Positions 37,240-46,884 of a stretch of 64,000 nucleotides of DNA are shown in pieces; position 1 is the first letter of the stretch; each line of letters starts with the position of its first letter. Source of the stretch: Treponema sp. (GTDB lineage: Bacteria > Spirochaetota > Spirochaetia > Treponematales > Treponemataceae). The translations under genes and the position numbers were made by a program. The DNA lies in NCBI GenBank assembly GCA_016281495.1, contig JAEEIU010000046.1, positions 62,001-126,000 of the forward strand. Reading direction: 5' to 3'. The notes beneath the pieces are model-generated. The model was not told the DNA's origin and searched no databases. It saw nothing but the letters and a program-made list of their open reading frames with translations.

Positions 37240-38256
37240 TTATTCCTCTAATTCAAAATAATCTGAATCAACATAATCAGAAAGAAGCAGTGGCTCAGTT
37301 GTATTTTCCATATATCTGATTAACTCAATATTCTTTTTTTCTACCTCATTAAAATCTGACTCCGAGAAATTCGGGTTTATTTCATAACCAAGAAAGTTCT
37401 CCGTAAAATATTTAATCCATTTTACAGTTTTGAAACCATAACCATGAACGGCATAAATAGAATTACGCAATGTTGCCAATTGTTCTTTTGCAAGGAAAAA
37501 AAGCTCGTATTTTGAAACTGGTTTTGAAACATATTTATTTTCAATGTCTAGATAATAAGTATTAACGGTAAATGTTTGAATCAAATACAAAATCTTATCT
37601 ATTCCGCTTTCCAACTCACAGCTCCAATTAATTGCATCATTCTTATAAGCACGCGATAAGTCAACAATTTTTTTAACATCATTTTTTGAGACAAAACATT
37701 TACACAAGAAAGAATCACTGCCACTAGCTTCAATGTACTCAAATTTTTTATTACTTGTTTTACTTGCAAAGACATAAAACACCATACATTGATTATTTAA
37801 TTTTTCTATGTATGGTTCTTCCCTAAATGAATAATTTTGATATGAAATTTCCAAAGAGTTCAGCTGATCTTTTTTTACTTTTAAAGTAAATGTAATTATC
37901 GATTTTTTATCAGCCTGAATATTTCCGGCAGTTTCTGCATTGATTTTCTTACCATCATACAAAACTTCATAATCAATTGGTATATTATTACATTTAACCT
38001 TTAAATCCATAGGAATTGCGGCTAATGTATAGGAACGACCATTTCCATTAGGCCTACATTCAATGGAACATTCAATATTTTCTTCGACTGTTTTAAATTC
38101 TGTTTTAGCACGTATCAAAGTTTCACTTGCAGTAACTGTTTCATTAACAATTTGAACATCCTTTAAAAATCTCAATTGAGATATATCAAAGGATTCTAAA
38201 GAAAAAAGAGAAAATTCATTAAACAAAAATAATATCAATAATAAAATTTTTTTCAT
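37240..38256 (-). CDS. YARHG domain-containing exported protein (copy B)
   Basis: Start chosen at MKKILLLILFLFNEFSLFSL; C-terminus LRNSIYAVHGYGFKTVKWIKYF...NPNFSESDFNEVEKKNIELI. Confidence 0.78.
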   Translation of the reverse strand: MKKILLLILFLFNEFSLFSLESFDISQLRFLKDVQIVNETVTASETLIRAKTEFKTVEENIECSIECRPNGNGRSYTLAAIPMDLKVKCNNIPIDYEVLYDGKKINAETAGNIQADKKSIITFTLKVKKDQLNSLEISYQNYSFREEPYIEKLNNQCMVFYVFASKTSNKKFEYIEASGSDSFLCKCFVSKNDVKKIVDLSRAYKNDAINWSCELESGIDKILYLIQTFTVNTYYLDIENKYVSKPVSKYELFFLAKEQLATLRNSIYAVHGYGFKTVKWIKYFTENFLGYEINPNFSESDFNEVEKKNIELIRYMENTTEPLLLSDYVDSDYFELEE

Positions 38257-38421
38257 ACTAATTCCATAAATAAACTTTTGAAAATTTTTCACCTTCCGTA
38301 TACCAATGATATAATAAACCTGATATAGTTTTTCTAAAAAAGCATATTTTTTAGTCAGCCCTTCATAAGGTAACATTTTCAGCCCTTCATAATTCATAAT
38401 TCTTAATCCTGCATTCTTAAT

Positions 38422-38616
38422 TCAGAATTCATCATAACCATCATAATCCCCTCGTTCATCCCTTTTGGCGCTCCACGATGATGTTTTTTCCTGAAGCATT
38501 TCCGCATCCTCACGGCCCTGAAAGCTCCTCCACTTTCCGTAATCTCGAATCGCCCTGTCACGATCCTTTTTGGAGTCCAGATTCTTTTCCTCAAGGTCTT
38601 CCATTCCGTCTGCCAT
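38422..38616 (-). CDS. 64-aa charged hypothetical protein
   Basis: MADGMEDLEEKNLDSKKDRDRAIRDYGKWRSFQGREDAEMLQEKTSSWSAKRDERGDYDGYDEF with SD AAGGAG. Confidence 0.55.
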   Translation of the reverse strand: MADGMEDLEEKNLDSKKDRDRAIRDYGKWRSFQGREDAEMLQEKTSSWSAKRDERGDYDGYDEF

Positions 38617-38627
38617 GATTATCTCCT

Positions 38628-38670
38628 TGTAAAAAAATAATCGGCAATCACCAGATGGCAATTGCCGATT
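38628..38670 (-). terminator. Rho-independent terminator downstream of transketolase
   Basis: Minus strand AATCGGCAAT-TGCCATCTGGTG-ATTGCCGATT followed by ATTTTTTT: perfect 10-bp stem. Confidence 0.85.
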
Positions 38671-38703
38671 AATAATTCTTCATCATGAATTATGCATTAT
38701 GAA

Positions 38704-40665
38704 TTATCTAGAAAGTACTTTGGCGAAATCTGCGGCGGTAAAGTGGAAGAACTCCGCTACCTTTGCTGCAGGTCCTGACTCACCAAAGTTGTCAAGAGTG
38801 AACAAGTCTTCTTTCTTGGCATAGCCTTCCCATCCATAGCGGCAACCGGCTTCTGCTACGACGATGCGTGGTGAACTTCCGATGATGCTTGAACGGAATG
38901 ACTCGTCCTGCTTTTCGAACAGGGTCTTGTCGATGACGGAAACTACGCGGACATTCTTTCCTGAAATCTTTGCGGCTTCAAGTGCCATGCCGACTTCTGA
39001 ACCTGTTGCAAGAACCGTAATCTCCGGCTTTGCTCCACCGTCCTGTACGACATAGGCTCCCTTGAGGGCTGTCTTCTTCCAGTCCTTGTCTGCCTTTGGA
39101 TATACTGCAAGTCCCTGGCGGCTGAATGCCATACATACAGGATGATCCTTGCTTGCGGCGGCCATTTCCCATGCCAGCTGTGATTCTTCTGCATCACCTG
39201 GGCGGATGACCTGAACGTTTGGAATGCAGCGGAGTGCGGCGAGGGTTTCAATCGGCTGGTGTGTAGGTCCGTCTTCTCCAACATAAATTGAATCGTGTGT
39301 AAACACATAGATGTTGGGGAGCTTGCTGAGTGCAGCAACACGGAGTGACGGGCGCAGGTAGTCGCTGAATACGAGGAATGTTGCGCCAAATGCACGGAGG
39401 CCACCATGCAGGTTGATTCCTGACATGACCTGGCTCATTGCAAATTCGCGGATACCGTATTCGATTGTACGTCCCATGCGGTTTTCTGCACTGTATGTTC
39501 CGTCGTCGTTCTTTACCTTTGTCTTGTTTGGTCCCTGGAGGTCTGCTGAACCACCAACGAGCCACTGGTAGCGGTCTGCGATGTAGTTCAGGCTCTTTCC
39601 AGAAGCATCACGTGTTGCAAGGCTGTCACCAACATTGTATGTCGGAGCAGTTGCATCTCCTGTTGCCTCTCCGGCCCAGAATGCATCCCACTTCTTGCGG
39701 AGGTCCGGGTTTTCCTTGCTCCATGCGTCAAATTCTGCCTGCCAGTCTGCCTGTGCCTTTGCACATTCCTTGCGGTATTCCTCGAAATATGAATATGCCT
39801 CAGGAACAACATAGAACTGCTTGTCTTCGGGAAGTCCGAGAGCCTTCTTAGCCTCTACACAGCCTTCTTCACCAAGAGGAGCACCGTGTACATCGGCTGT
39901 GCCCTGCTTTGGAGCGCCCTTACCGATGATTGACTTGAGGATGATGAGGGTCGGCTTGTCCTGATTCTTTGCAATGTTTACAAGATCAGCGATTTCCTTC
40001 ATGTTGTACATTGAGCCGCGGAGGACGAACCATCCGTATGATTCATAGCGCTTCTGAATGTCTTCTGCAAAAGTGATGTCGGTGTTACCGTCAATTGAAA
40101 TCTTGTTTTCATCATAGAATACGATGAGCTTGTTCAGCTTTAATGTACCGGCCAGAGAACATGCCTCGGAAGAAACGCCTTCCTCAAGACAGCCTTCTCC
40201 AACCAAAGAATATGTGTAGTGGTCAACAATCTTGCGTGATGCAGTATTGAACCTTGCGGCAAGCATAGACTCAGCAATTGCCATACCTACTGCAAGTGCG
40301 ACACCCTGACCCAGAGGACCTGATGTATTTTCAACACCGTCTGTGATTCCCTTTTCAGGATGTCCCGGACACTTAGAACCAACCTGGCGGAATGTCTTTA
40401 TGTCGTCCATGGAAACCTTGTAACCGGCAATGTGCAAGATGGAATAAAGCAGCATTGAACCGTGGCCTGCGGAAAGGACAAAGCGGTCCCTGTCTACCCA
40501 AGAAGAATCGGCAGGATTGTGCTTCATGATTTCACCGTAAAGCACGGCTGCAAGTTCTGCGGCTCCCAGAGGAAGTCCTGGGTGGCCTGATTTTGCCTTT
40601 TGAATGGCATCCATTGAAAGACTGCGTACGGAAAGCGCGGTGGCTTCAAGACCATTGATATTCAT
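38704..40665 (-). CDS. tkt: Transketolase
   Basis: KSGHPGLPLGAAELAAVLYGEIMKHNP, SAGHGSMLLYSILH, THDSIYVGEDGPTHQPIETLAALR. Start ATG 40665 (SD AAGGAG). Confidence 0.97.
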   Translation of the reverse strand: MNINGLEATALSVRSLSMDAIQKAKSGHPGLPLGAAELAAVLYGEIMKHNPADSSWVDRDRFVLSAGHGSMLLYSILHIAGYKVSMDDIKTFRQVGSKCPGHPEKGITDGVENTSGPLGQGVALAVGMAIAESMLAARFNTASRKIVDHYTYSLVGEGCLEEGVSSEACSLAGTLKLNKLIVFYDENKISIDGNTDITFAEDIQKRYESYGWFVLRGSMYNMKEIADLVNIAKNQDKPTLIILKSIIGKGAPKQGTADVHGAPLGEEGCVEAKKALGLPEDKQFYVVPEAYSYFEEYRKECAKAQADWQAEFDAWSKENPDLRKKWDAFWAGEATGDATAPTYNVGDSLATRDASGKSLNYIADRYQWLVGGSADLQGPNKTKVKNDDGTYSAENRMGRTIEYGIREFAMSQVMSGINLHGGLRAFGATFLVFSDYLRPSLRVAALSKLPNIYVFTHDSIYVGEDGPTHQPIETLAALRCIPNVQVIRPGDAEESQLAWEMAAASKDHPVCMAFSRQGLAVYPKADKDWKKTALKGAYVVQDGGAKPEITVLATGSEVGMALEAAKISGKNVRVVSVIDKTLFEKQDESFRSSIIGSSPRIVVAEAGCRYGWEGYAKKEDLFTLDNFGESGPAAKVAEFFHFTAADFAKVLSR

Positions 40666-40681
40666 ATTTTTACTCCTTAAC

Positions 40682-41149
40682 TCAGACAACCATTGAATTG
40701 ATTTTTTCTACAAGGCTGTCCATATTTGGTTTAGTATCCAAAAACTTTCTAAAATCTTCCTGGTGAATCAGTTTTGCAAGATCGGAAAGAATCTGCAGGT
40801 GGAACTGTGTTGACTTTGTAAGCAGGATGAACATGACAGAAACCTTGCGTTCATCCGGAGAAGACATATCTATCGGTTTTTTAAGATAACAGACGATGAG
40901 GCGCTGGTCAGAGTCTTCCTGAACCATGGATTTTCTTGGATGAGGGATGGCAATTCCGTTTCCTACAGCTGTGCTCAAAATCTTTTCACGCTCAACAAGC
41001 TCTGTAATCAAAGCTTCCCTGTCAAAACCTTCCGGAAAAACAACTTCACGGCAAACTTTATTGAATATTTCCTCCGGTGTCTTTCCCTCAACATCAGCGA
41101 AAACACCACCGTTCCTTATCAACCCGCCAAGGGTATTTTCCATAAGCAT
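40682..41149 (-). CDS. PTS sugar transporter EIIA component (fructose/Ntr type)
   Basis: AVGNGIAIPHPRKSMVQED active-site His region, FILLTKSTQFHLQILSDLAKLI. Confidence 0.9.
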   Translation of the reverse strand: MLMENTLGGLIRNGGVFADVEGKTPEEIFNKVCREVVFPEGFDREALITELVEREKILSTAVGNGIAIPHPRKSMVQEDSDQRLIVCYLKKPIDMSSPDERKVSVMFILLTKSTQFHLQILSDLAKLIHQEDFRKFLDTKPNMDSLVEKINSMVV

Positions 41150-41166
41150 TTATCGTTCCTCCATAT

Positions 41167-42636
41167 CTATTTCACCACTTTAAATCTGTTGCGCCTCTGG
41201 GATTCAACCGCTGCCTCCAGAGGCCCCCTTATGTCTTCAAAATTCCAGTCCATTCCGTCAAGAGAAAGCAAAAGCGCATCAGCATCCCTCTCCAGACTCT
41301 CGATGTCGTTGAAAGATTGAAGTATCCGGTAAAGATGACTGTACAGCTGAGTAAGTATGACAAGCTCCTGCTGAGGAAACTGCTTTATCGACTCGGATGA
41401 ACAGTCCACCTCATAAACAAGCGCATTCACCTTGGTAAAAAGTTCAAGCGCTTCCCTTCTGACGGGACCGGCCTTCTGATCCGCAAACCAGTTGTACTCC
41501 TTGCCTATATAATCATCAATATCCTTTATCTGCCATAGTATATAAGATTTTTCATCTTTATGGAATACATAATCCTGAGGATACATTTTTTCCATAAGTT
41601 TATTATAGTCAACGGCACGGTTAAAATGCATGTCCACGACATACTGCTCCATCACATCTGCGGGTATGGAGAATGGTATAAGAACCTTGTCGGGGGTATA
41701 GCGTCTTTTTTCCATGAAATCAAGGTCGTTTACATTCCAGGGACCTACAGCAGGAACATCCTTTCCCTTGTACCACAGGCGTGTCTCCACTCCAAAATGC
41801 TCAAGGCCCACAGCTTTAGCGTAACGGTTAAGATATTCCTCAAAAGAGCCGCACAAAGGCTGGCACAGGGTATCCATATTCTCAAAGAACACATTCGCCA
41901 GCTGTTCCTCAAGAGAACCGCATGGTCCTAGACGTTCAAAGCTTTCCAAAAGTGACTCTTCCAGCACCCGATACCAGTTGAGTCTTGCGCTTCCGTCAAA
42001 ACCGCGGTCAAAGGTATTGTCTCCGTCGTGCAGTATGACTACATTTATATGTCCCAGATCCCAGTCTGCCACAGAGCACAATAGCCTGTCTCCTTTCTGA
42101 AGGTTCTGTTTTTCAATAAGCGGGGTCAAGTCAACACCTGTAAGATGAACGGTATTGGGAAGCTCAAAATCGCGGGAAACCATGTCTATTGATTCATTTG
42201 CGGGATCCGCAGCTATATACTGGGGTGCATATTCCTCCCCATACATTATGAACATGTCTATTGCTAGGTCACTGTCAAATACACCGGTCTTATGCCTTAG
42301 CTTCTTGCCGTTAGAATAAAAGACCAGGGATGAAGAAAGCATCTCACTGTCAACAAAAGGAATGCACCTGGAACCGGGAATCATAACCCCCTGCTCATAT
42401 TCCTCTGTAGTGGGCTTTATGCTGAACACCTCACCCGTAAAGGCACCTGCCTTGGTCATGTACATTCCGTCCTCAAGGGCAAAAACCCAGGGACAATTCT
42501 CCAGATATTCGGCACTTTCCCTGTCGTTGAATGAAACACCTATGCTGTGGAAGAATTTAGCCATATCGTGTGCAGTAAAACGATTGCAGCAGGATCTGAG
42601 GAATTTGTCTATCAGGGCTTGAATTTTAGTGTTCAT
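41167..42636 (-). CDS. Conserved hypothetical protein, adjacent to PTS EIIA
   Basis: 489-aa uninterrupted ORF; no family recognised. Confidence 0.7.
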   Translation of the reverse strand: MNTKIQALIDKFLRSCCNRFTAHDMAKFFHSIGVSFNDRESAEYLENCPWVFALEDGMYMTKAGAFTGEVFSIKPTTEEYEQGVMIPGSRCIPFVDSEMLSSSLVFYSNGKKLRHKTGVFDSDLAIDMFIMYGEEYAPQYIAADPANESIDMVSRDFELPNTVHLTGVDLTPLIEKQNLQKGDRLLCSVADWDLGHINVVILHDGDNTFDRGFDGSARLNWYRVLEESLLESFERLGPCGSLEEQLANVFFENMDTLCQPLCGSFEEYLNRYAKAVGLEHFGVETRLWYKGKDVPAVGPWNVNDLDFMEKRRYTPDKVLIPFSIPADVMEQYVVDMHFNRAVDYNKLMEKMYPQDYVFHKDEKSYILWQIKDIDDYIGKEYNWFADQKAGPVRREALELFTKVNALVYEVDCSSESIKQFPQQELVILTQLYSHLYRILQSFNDIESLERDADALLLSLDGMDWNFEDIRGPLEAAVESQRRNRFKVVK

Positions 42637-42721
42637 CTATAATGTATAAGATAATGCAAATTTTGGATTTTGCAAAGACTTTTAGCAATTTTTATGAAAA
42701 AGACGTAAAAGACTTGAAAAT

Positions 42722-43663
42722 CTAGTCTTTTTTTCCAGAATGAGGGAAAGCCTGTGCGTAAACTTCCTTTAGCCTTGCTGTCGTGACATGGGTATAACGC
42801 TGTGTCGTGCTTATGGATGAATGTCCCAGCATCTCCTGAACGCTCCTTATGTCTGCCCCGTTTGAAAGCATGGCGGTTGCAAAAGTATGACGGAAGGCGT
42901 GTGGGGAAAGATGTCGTCCGCTTCCCTCTGCGCCCGTATAGCGGCTCACTATGTACCAGATTCCATGTTCGGTAAGTGGAAGACCCTTTTGATTCAGGAA
43001 AACCTGTTCCACTGTGGCCCCACCCCTCAAAGATGCTTCAGGGAAACGCTCGTCACGGTCCTTGAGGTATAAATCCAGGGCTTTTCTTGCGTCTTCCTCA
43101 AAATAGACACGGCGGGATTTCTGGCCTTTACCCGTCACTATGGCAGAAGAATGGTCACTTGTCAGATCAGAGATGCACAGGCCTGCAATTTCTCCCACAC
43201 GGCAGCCAGACGAATAGAGCATCTCAAAAAGGGCCTTATCCCTGGTTTCCCATAAAAGCTCATTTGTCTCAGGCTCACGGCACAAATCGTCAACCTCGGC
43301 CTGCGTCATGAATTTTGGAAGGTGTTTCGGAGTCTTTAAGGTCTTGAGTTCCAGGCTCACATTGCTCTGTACATACCCGAATTTCTTGCAATAGGCAAAA
43401 AGGCCCCTGCACGCCGCTATGAAACGGTTTATGGATGTAACTGAATACTTTTTACGGCTCATCTTTGCAATGCAGTTCCTGAGCATCAGGATGTCCACAT
43501 CAGTTATCGGGGTTTCCTCCGGTACTACTGCAAACAGATGCTTGAAATCCTCGGAATAGCCTGTAACGGTATTTGCGGAATAAGCGCGGACAGTTTGAAT
43601 GTAGAGAATATACTCACTTACGGCATCCTTCAAGGACAGGACTTCATTTTCTTCCAGAGCCAT
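42722..43663 (-). CDS. xerC: Tyrosine recombinase, XerC-like
   Basis: SSGCRVGEIAGL, HLSPHAFRHTFATAMLSNGADIRSVQEMLGHSSISTTQRYTHV; adjacent to topA and dprA. Confidence 0.92.
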   Translation of the reverse strand: MALEENEVLSLKDAVSEYILYIQTVRAYSANTVTGYSEDFKHLFAVVPEETPITDVDILMLRNCIAKMSRKKYSVTSINRFIAACRGLFAYCKKFGYVQSNVSLELKTLKTPKHLPKFMTQAEVDDLCREPETNELLWETRDKALFEMLYSSGCRVGEIAGLCISDLTSDHSSAIVTGKGQKSRRVYFEEDARKALDLYLKDRDERFPEASLRGGATVEQVFLNQKGLPLTEHGIWYIVSRYTGAEGSGRHLSPHAFRHTFATAMLSNGADIRSVQEMLGHSSISTTQRYTHVTTARLKEVYAQAFPHSGKKD

Positions 43664-43725
43664 TTTAGCCTCCGGAATTATTATCGGCTAAAGACCGTAT
43701 TTAAAAAAGCGGTTTAATGAACCCC

Positions 43726-45858
43726 TTATTTGTCCTCTGCCTCTCCATCAGCGGAATGCAGGTAATCGCAGTCTGGATTGATGCAGCTCTTGTAGGCTCC
43801 GTTCTTCTTGTCGAATTTTTCAACCATGAACCAGCCGCATTTTGGACAATAGACGTCAATCGGCTTAAAGTGAGTGATAAAGTCACAGGTCGGATAATTT
43901 GTGCATCCGTAGAATTCCTTTCCCCTGCCCTTTGTCTTTCTTGCAACAATCTCACCGTTGCAGCCTGGACGAGGACACTTTGCCAGAGGAATGCTTCTTG
44001 TATTGTGGCATTCCGGAAATCCTGAGCATGCAAGGAAGTAACCGAAACGGCCTAGCTTCTTTACCATCGGCTTTCCGCATTTTTCACACACCTTGTCAGT
44101 CTGTTCATCAAGAGAACCCTTCAAGCTTTCCTGAGTGTCCATCACTTTGTCAACCTGGGCGATGAACGGCTCATAGAAATCGGCTATCATGCTGTTCCAC
44201 ACAAGGCTGTTCTGCTCAACCTTATCTAGATTATCCTCAACCTCGGAGGTAAACTGCTCGTTTATGACATCGGGGAATGATTCAACCAGGATACGGCAGA
44301 TTATTTTTCCAAGCTGAGTCGGTACAAGCTGCCTGTTTACGCGGGTCACATAATACCTGTCCAAAAGCACGGAAATGATCGGTGCATAGGTTGAAGGACG
44401 GCCGATTCCCTTTTCTTCCAGCGTCTTGACTATGGATGCGTCGGTATATCTTGCGGGACCCTGGGTAAAATGCTGTTCCGGATAAAAATCTGAGCTTTCC
44501 AGTTTTTCACCAATCTTTAGTGCAGGAAGATTTCCGCTTACATCCTCTTTTGATGACAAGGTTTTCATTACGCAATAGAAGCCCTTCTCGGAGAGCTTTG
44601 AGGCAGAAGCACGGAAAACCGCATCCCCGGCCTGAATGTCAACAGAGGTTGTCTTTGTGCGGGCATTGTTCATCTGGCTTGATACAAAGCGTTCCCAGAT
44701 GATTGAATAAAGACGTAGCTGATCGCGGCTAAGATATTCCTTTACGCTGTCGGGAGTGTATTTAACATAGGTCGGACGAATCGCTTCGTGGGCATCCTGC
44801 GCCTGCTTTCCAACGGAATATTCGATTTTTTCTGGCGGAAGCTGATCAGGATAATTCTTTTCTATCCAGCCCCTAACGTCATCAATGGCAGTCTGTGAAA
44901 TGCGCACTGAGTCTGTACGCATGTAGGTAATCAGACCCACGCGTGTTGAACCGATCTGGATGCCTTCGTAAAGCTGCTGGGCTATCTGCATTGTCTTTTT
45001 TGAGGTGAATCCCAGACGGTTGGCGGCTGCCTGCTGGAGTTTTGATGTGGTGAACGGGGCCTTTGGACGCACGGTCTTTTCGGTCTCCTTTTTGTCAACG
45101 ACCACACATTCGCTTCCCTGGATTTCCCTGATTATGTCCTGAACTGATTTTTCGTTCTTCAGGTCACTCTTGTTTTCCTTGTATTGGATGAGCTGAGCCG
45201 TAAACTTTGTCTTGCCCTTTACAAAATCGGCATCAAGAGTCCAGTATTCCTCCGGGATAAAATCCTCAACTTCCTTTTCCCTCTCGCAGATAAGGCGCAA
45301 TGCAACAGACTGAACGCGTCCCGCACTGAGGCCGTTCTTGACTTTCTTCCACAAAAGGGGACTAAGGTTGTATCCCACAAGGCGGTCAAGTACACGGCGT
45401 GCCTTCTGGGCATTAACCTTTGCCTCATCTATGTCACGCGGATGCTTTACGGCTTCCTTGATTGCTCCGGGTGTAATTTCGTTAAATACAATGCGCTGAA
45501 TCGGACTGGTGCTTTTTTCCGAAAGGGCATTGTTCAAGTGCCAGGCAATTGCCTCTCCCTCACGGTCGTTATCAGATGCGAGCAGGATCTGGGTTGAATT
45601 CTTGGCATCCTTCTGGAGCTCCTTTAATAGCTTTGCCCTTCCCCGCACAGTTATGTATTCCGGCTGAAAATGATCTTTCACGTCTATTGCAAGACGGCTT
45701 TTAGGCAAATCTATAAGATGACCCATAGACGCCCTTACTGTGTAACCTGAGCCCAAATAGTGTTCAATTGTCTTGGCCTTTGCAGGAGACTCCACTATTA
45801 CGAGAACCCTCTTTGCTTTTGCCTTGGTTTTTGTTTTTGCAGCACTTTTCTCAGCCAT
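43726..45858 (-). CDS. topA: DNA topoisomerase I
   Basis: Toprim VLVIVESPAKAKTIEHYLG, GLITYMRTDSVRIS, C-terminal Zn ribbons (CEKCGKPMVKKLGRFGYFLACSGFPEC). Confidence 0.97.
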   Translation of the reverse strand: MAEKSAAKTKTKAKAKRVLVIVESPAKAKTIEHYLGSGYTVRASMGHLIDLPKSRLAIDVKDHFQPEYITVRGRAKLLKELQKDAKNSTQILLASDNDREGEAIAWHLNNALSEKSTSPIQRIVFNEITPGAIKEAVKHPRDIDEAKVNAQKARRVLDRLVGYNLSPLLWKKVKNGLSAGRVQSVALRLICEREKEVEDFIPEEYWTLDADFVKGKTKFTAQLIQYKENKSDLKNEKSVQDIIREIQGSECVVVDKKETEKTVRPKAPFTTSKLQQAAANRLGFTSKKTMQIAQQLYEGIQIGSTRVGLITYMRTDSVRISQTAIDDVRGWIEKNYPDQLPPEKIEYSVGKQAQDAHEAIRPTYVKYTPDSVKEYLSRDQLRLYSIIWERFVSSQMNNARTKTTSVDIQAGDAVFRASASKLSEKGFYCVMKTLSSKEDVSGNLPALKIGEKLESSDFYPEQHFTQGPARYTDASIVKTLEEKGIGRPSTYAPIISVLLDRYYVTRVNRQLVPTQLGKIICRILVESFPDVINEQFTSEVEDNLDKVEQNSLVWNSMIADFYEPFIAQVDKVMDTQESLKGSLDEQTDKVCEKCGKPMVKKLGRFGYFLACSGFPECHNTRSIPLAKCPRPGCNGEIVARKTKGRGKEFYGCTNYPTCDFITHFKPIDVYCPKCGWFMVEKFDKKNGAYKSCINPDCDYLHSADGEAEDK

Positions 45859-45867
45859 TCTCTTACC

Positions 45868-46875
45868 TCAATTTTTCTCTTGGTCAAACAGCTCCATCTG
45901 AGGCTGTTTTATCTGAGTACCCTGCCCGTTTTCCAGAGCAAGGACAAAATCTTCATAATTCTTTATTACAGCCGCCCCTTCAGCAACATAAGAATCTGCT
46001 GAATGAGACAGTTTGTTCTGAGCGCTCTTGGTCTTTTGTGCCATGAGCCGTTCAGACTGCCGTTTGGATAACTCCACCGCATCATTACAGAAGCATGACT
46101 CGTGAAAATACAGCTCCCGGTTGTAATCCAAAGCAAAGGAAGCCGTTATCAATGCCCCGCTTCCGGGAGGTGCCTGCATCACGACAGTTGCCGGAGAAAG
46201 TGAAGCTATAAGCCTGTTCCTCTGGACAAAACGCCATGGTTCTGCCCCAACCCCAGGAAGATACTCGCTTAAAAGCACGCCTCCGTTTTTGATTATTGCC
46301 TCAGCTATTTTCCGGTTGCCATAGGGAACCACGCTGTCAATACCGCAAGGAAGAACCGCCGCAGTAACCTGAGACATCCCTTTCCCGCCTGCAAGAAGAG
46401 CTCCTTTGTGAGCCCACGCGTCAACCCCATACGCAAGGCCGCTTACAACAAGCCTTCCGTCAAGAGCCGCATCCCGACAAAAATCCCTGGTGCTTTCTGC
46501 AGCTTCTGCACATATATGCCTAGTTCCTACTACAGAAACCGAGAGTTTGTCAAGACATTCAGGATTACCCCGAAAAAAGAGCATGTACGGCGGATCATAC
46601 ATTTCCCTTAACATGGCAGGAAAAGTACTGTCCCGATGAACGCAGGCCGTAATTCCAAAACTGTCCATTATCTTCTGGGCCGCCTTGGCAAGCCTTACGC
46701 ATTCCTTTACGTTCCATGACGCAGACTTTATCGGATGTCCTACAATGGAAGAAATATCCTCTATAGAAGTTACAGCAAGAGCGTCCAAACTGTCAAGATT
46801 ATTTTTTAAAAGATTTTTTTCCCTAAGAGACAAAAATGTGATTGATGCAAGCGCTAAATCAAGGCTATCCCACAT
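45868..46875 (-). CDS. dprA: DNA-processing protein DprA/Smf
   Basis: SVVGTRHICAEAAEST...VVSGLAYGVDAWAHKGALLAGG, VLPCGIDSVVPYGNR. Confidence 0.94.
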   Translation of the reverse strand: MWDSLDLALASITFLSLREKNLLKNNLDSLDALAVTSIEDISSIVGHPIKSASWNVKECVRLAKAAQKIMDSFGITACVHRDSTFPAMLREMYDPPYMLFFRGNPECLDKLSVSVVGTRHICAEAAESTRDFCRDAALDGRLVVSGLAYGVDAWAHKGALLAGGKGMSQVTAAVLPCGIDSVVPYGNRKIAEAIIKNGGVLLSEYLPGVGAEPWRFVQRNRLIASLSPATVVMQAPPGSGALITASFALDYNRELYFHESCFCNDAVELSKRQSERLMAQKTKSAQNKLSHSADSYVAEGAAVIKNYEDFVLALENGQGTQIKQPQMELFDQEKN

Positions 46876-46884
46876 ATAAAACCG

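Noticed and set aside
38403-38594. 63-aa ORF in an alternate frame
   Set aside because: Overlaps the 64-aa ORF at 38422-38616, which has the SD and a more plausible start; the overlapping tail is repeat-derived.
42637-42675. Leaderless promoter for the 42636 hypothetical gene (TATACA-6-ATG)
   Set aside because: The -10-like box has the right spacing but no acceptable -35 at 16-18 nt; not strong enough to include in the leaderless set.
43680-43687. GCCGATAA upstream of xerC as a sigma28 promoter
   Set aside because: The TAAA element is only 11 nt upstream instead of about 15, and the motif is better explained as part of the TTTAGCC/GGCTAAA hairpin.
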